Positions 61,997-64,000 of a stretch of DNA of 64,000 bases are shown in pieces. Source of the DNA: Candidatus Opimibacter skivensis. GTDB taxonomy: Bacteria; Bacteroidota; Bacteroidia; Chitinophagales; Saprospiraceae. The position numbers and the translations under genes are program-made. The first letter of the stretch is position 1, and each line of letters opens with the position of its first letter. The stretch spans positions 372,001 to 436,000 of the forward strand of contig JADKGY010000001.1 in NCBI GenBank assembly GCA_016722045.1, given 5' to 3'. The notes under the pieces were generated by a model that had not been told where the DNA came from, made no database searches, and saw only the letters and a program-made list of their open reading frames with translations.

Positions 61997-64000
61997 ATGA
62001 ATTTTTCTCCCTTCATCATTAGAGGTCTGCTTTTAGCAGTTCTCCTTTCAGGATTGGCACTTTCCGCAACAAGCCTTTCTGCCCAAAAAGCAAAGCATGG
62101 TAAGTCCTCTGATACGAAATCGGATTCCGTTAAAATTGTAAAAACCGGATTTGATACTGTAGATCTTAGTGGCCTGAAATTCAGGAGCCTGGGACCGGCT
62201 ATTACGTCCGGGCGTATATGTGATTTTGCCGTAGATCCTAAAAATCATAAGCGGTATTTTGTGGCTTCTGCAGCCGGAGGGGTATGGCGTACAACAAACG
62301 CCGGTACCACATATGAGCCCGTTTTTGATGGTGAAGGCTCTTTTTCAATAGGATGTGTCTCTATCGATCCGAATAATCCGGCGACGGTCTGGGTCGGAAC
62401 TGGGGAGAACAACAATCAACGTTCAGTTGCTTATGGTGATGGTGTATATAAATCCGTTGATGGCGGCACATCATGGTCGAACATGGGGTTGAAGAATAGT
62501 GAGCATATCGGGAAGGTGCTGATTCATCCTGATAATTCTAATACAATATTTGTAGCTGCTATAGGACCTTTATGGGGCCCGGGTGGAGACAGAGGGCTAT
62601 ATAAGTCAAAAGATGCTGGAAAGACCTGGAATGCAGTTCTGACGGTAGATGAGAACACAGGAGTAAATGATGTCGTGATGGATTTGAAAAATCATGATAT
62701 TCTTTATGCATCTTCTTTCCAGAGAAGACGTCATGTTTTTACGTATCTCGGGGGAGGACCGCAATCCAATATTTATAAATCAACTGATGGAGGCGAAACC
62801 TGGGTAAAATCAGGCCAAGGATTGCCTGCAGTTGACATAGGTCGTATTGGATTTGCCATTTCACCGGCTGATCCGACTTCTATCTATGCTATAGTTGAAG
62901 CAGCAAGAGGCAAAGGAGGTACATTCCGAAGTAATAATCAGGGTGCATCATGGGAAAAAATGGGAGATTACTCCAGTGCAGGAAATTACTACGATGAAAT
63001 AGTAGCTGATCCTAATCATGCAGGTAAATTATACTCGATGGATACATGGCTTCAGGTCTCAAACGATGGAGGTAAATCATGGAAAAATCTTGGTGAAGAC
63101 ACGAAGCACGTTGACAACCATTGCATGTGGATTGATCCCGATGATAGCGATCATTTCTTAGTCGGTTGCGATGGTGGTATTTACGAATCATATGACGCAG
63201 CCAAAACATGGTCATTCAAAAACAACCTTCCTGTTGTTCAATTCTACAGAGTTGCTTTAGATAATGCCTTACCATTTTACAACATCTATGGAGGCACGCA
63301 GGATAATTTCAGTCTTGGAGGCCCATCAAGAAGCATTTCAGGAAATGGAATTGCAAATGATGAATGGTTTATCACTCATGGCGGTGATGGTTTTGAATCC
63401 CAGGTCGATCCGAATGACCCAAATATTGTGTATGCGGAAAGCCAGTACGGTGGTTTGGTCCGTTATGATAAATTAAGTGGTGAAGAAGTAGGAATACAAC
63501 CTCATGAGCGAAAGAATGAAGATACATACCGCTGGAATTGGGACGCTCCTCTTGTTGCAAGTTCACACGTGCCCGGAAGAATTTATTTCGCTGCGAATAA
63601 AGTTTTTTCAAGTGATGATCGGGGTAATAATTGGACTGTGATCAGCGAAGATCTGACACGACAGATTGATCGCAATAAATTGAAAGTAATGGGCAGGGTA
63701 TGGTCAATTGATGCTGTTGCTAAAAATCAATCCACATCTCCTTATGGTAACATTGTCGCATTCGCAGAATCACCGGTAAATGCTGATCTTCTTTTTGCCG
63801 GCACAGATGATGGACTTATTCAGATCACAAGCGACAGGGGCAAGACATGGCGCAAAATTGATAATATAAAAGGAGCACCGGATACTTCATTTGTCAATAT
63901 GATCACTCCGTCATCACATGATCAGAATGTAGTGTATGCATGCTTCAATCATCACAAATATGGTGATTTTAAGCCTTATGTTTTTGTCAGTAAGGACAAA
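61997..64000 (+). CDS. Secreted BNR/sortilin-type beta-propeller protein, 3' end beyond window
   Basis: 668 codons, open to the window edge. A signal peptide is present (about residues 1-32, 'LLLAVLLSGLALSATSLSAQ'). The mature part begins 'FRSLGPAITSGRICDFAVD' and continues with BNR-like blades ('YKSVDGGTSWSNMG', 'YKSKDAGKTWNAVL', 'VSNDGGKSWKNLG', 'ITSDRGKTWRKID'). It is clearly paralogous to the 46458-49694 protein, sharing 'GTGENN', 'AxGxxWGP' and 'YGGxQDN'-type segments. Function is unknown; a sialidase is unlikely because no catalytic residues were recognised. It is a single gene after a ~140-bp gap from divergent bshC. Confidence 0.82.
   Translation, partial: MNFSPFIIRGLLLAVLLSGLALSATSLSAQKAKHGKSSDTKSDSVKIVKTGFDTVDLSGLKFRSLGPAITSGRICDFAVDPKNHKRYFVASAAGGVWRTTNAGTTYEPVFDGEGSFSIGCVSIDPNNPATVWVGTGENNNQRSVAYGDGVYKSVDGGTSWSNMGLKNSEHIGKVLIHPDNSNTIFVAAIGPLWGPGGDRGLYKSKDAGKTWNAVLTVDENTGVNDVVMDLKNHDILYASSFQRRRHVFTYLGGGPQSNIYKSTDGGETWVKSGQGLPAVDIGRIGFAISPADPTSIYAIVEAARGKGGTFRSNNQGASWEKMGDYSSAGNYYDEIVADPNHAGKLYSMDTWLQVSNDGGKSWKNLGEDTKHVDNHCMWIDPDDSDHFLVGCDGGIYESYDAAKTWSFKNNLPVVQFYRVALDNALPFYNIYGGTQDNFSLGGPSRSISGNGIANDEWFITHGGDGFESQVDPNDPNIVYAESQYGGLVRYDKLSGEEVGIQPHERKNEDTYRWNWDAPLVASSHVPGRIYFAANKVFSSDDRGNNWTVISEDLTRQIDRNKLKVMGRVWSIDAVAKNQSTSPYGNIVAFAESPVNADLLFAGTDDGLIQITSDRGKTWRKIDNIKGAPDTSFVNMITPSSHDQNVVYACFNHHKYGDFKPYVFVSKDK

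Noticed and set aside
1..64000. tRNA, rRNA, transposase, integrase or phage genes
   Set aside because: I scanned for tRNA T-loop words and for transposase- or integrase-like proteins and found none convincing.

Overview
The window looks like a chromosome segment from a Bacteroidota bacterium, most likely Saprospiria or a nearby gliding lineage (inference). The evidence is type IX secretion (T9SS) C-terminal sorting domains of both type A and type B, a PorP/SprF-family protein beside a PorE-like protein, SprB-type repeat adhesins, a bacillithiol gene (bshC), an ECF sigma factor followed by a membrane-anchored beta-barrel protein, and a few TAnnTTTG promoter-like boxes. I saw no tRNA, rRNA, CRISPR array, transposase or phage gene. 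Base composition is moderately AT-rich throughout, with no obvious island.

Layout. 1-2182 (minus): ECF sigma factor, anchored beta-barrel protein, lipoprotein. 2549-3598: radical SAM protein. 3714-13248 (minus): two tandem giant SprB-repeat T9SS surface proteins. They are almost identical over their last 3.35 kb, and the second copy carries two single-base deletions that break it. 13772-15985: type A T9SS-secreted protein. 16066-17881 (minus): NhaD antiporter and CBS protein. 18127-20971: alpha/beta hydrolase lipoprotein, ArfB ribosome rescue factor, small lipoprotein, fasciclin protein. 21165-27739: a complete TetR-TolC-adaptor-RND efflux operon. 27920-36041: DUF2238 membrane protein, lipoprotein, lamin-tail-like T9SS protein and a 1749-residue type B T9SS protein.

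36142-39810 (minus) is a tightly packed housekeeping operon: pyrE, M42 peptidase, UbiA-like membrane protein, RidA-like protein and queE. 39828-44213 holds a NUDIX hydrolase, a YggS PLP protein, a TonB-N-like mini-protein, a deoxynucleoside kinase, an orphan LolD/MacB-type ATPase, a cobalamin adenosyltransferase and a convergent DUF6580 membrane protein. 44376-49694 holds an M1 peptidase and a BNR-propeller protein with an unusual leader of interleaved inverted repeats. 49803-52035 (minus) holds NAD(P)HX repair and sirtuin genes. 52403-59286 is a compact T9SS module: PorP/SprF-like, PorE-like, and a type B PKD substrate. The window ends with accD, a convergent bshC overlapping it by 44 bp, and a second BNR-propeller protein cut by the window edge.

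Themes. (1) Surface display: six T9SS cargo proteins plus one transport/anchoring module. (2) Recent gene conversion or duplication in the tandem adhesins. (3) Small palindromic or direct repeats occupy every convergent intergenic gap longer than about 50 bp, suggesting a shared role such as bidirectional termination. All family assignments come from reading motifs and remembered family features; no database search was run.
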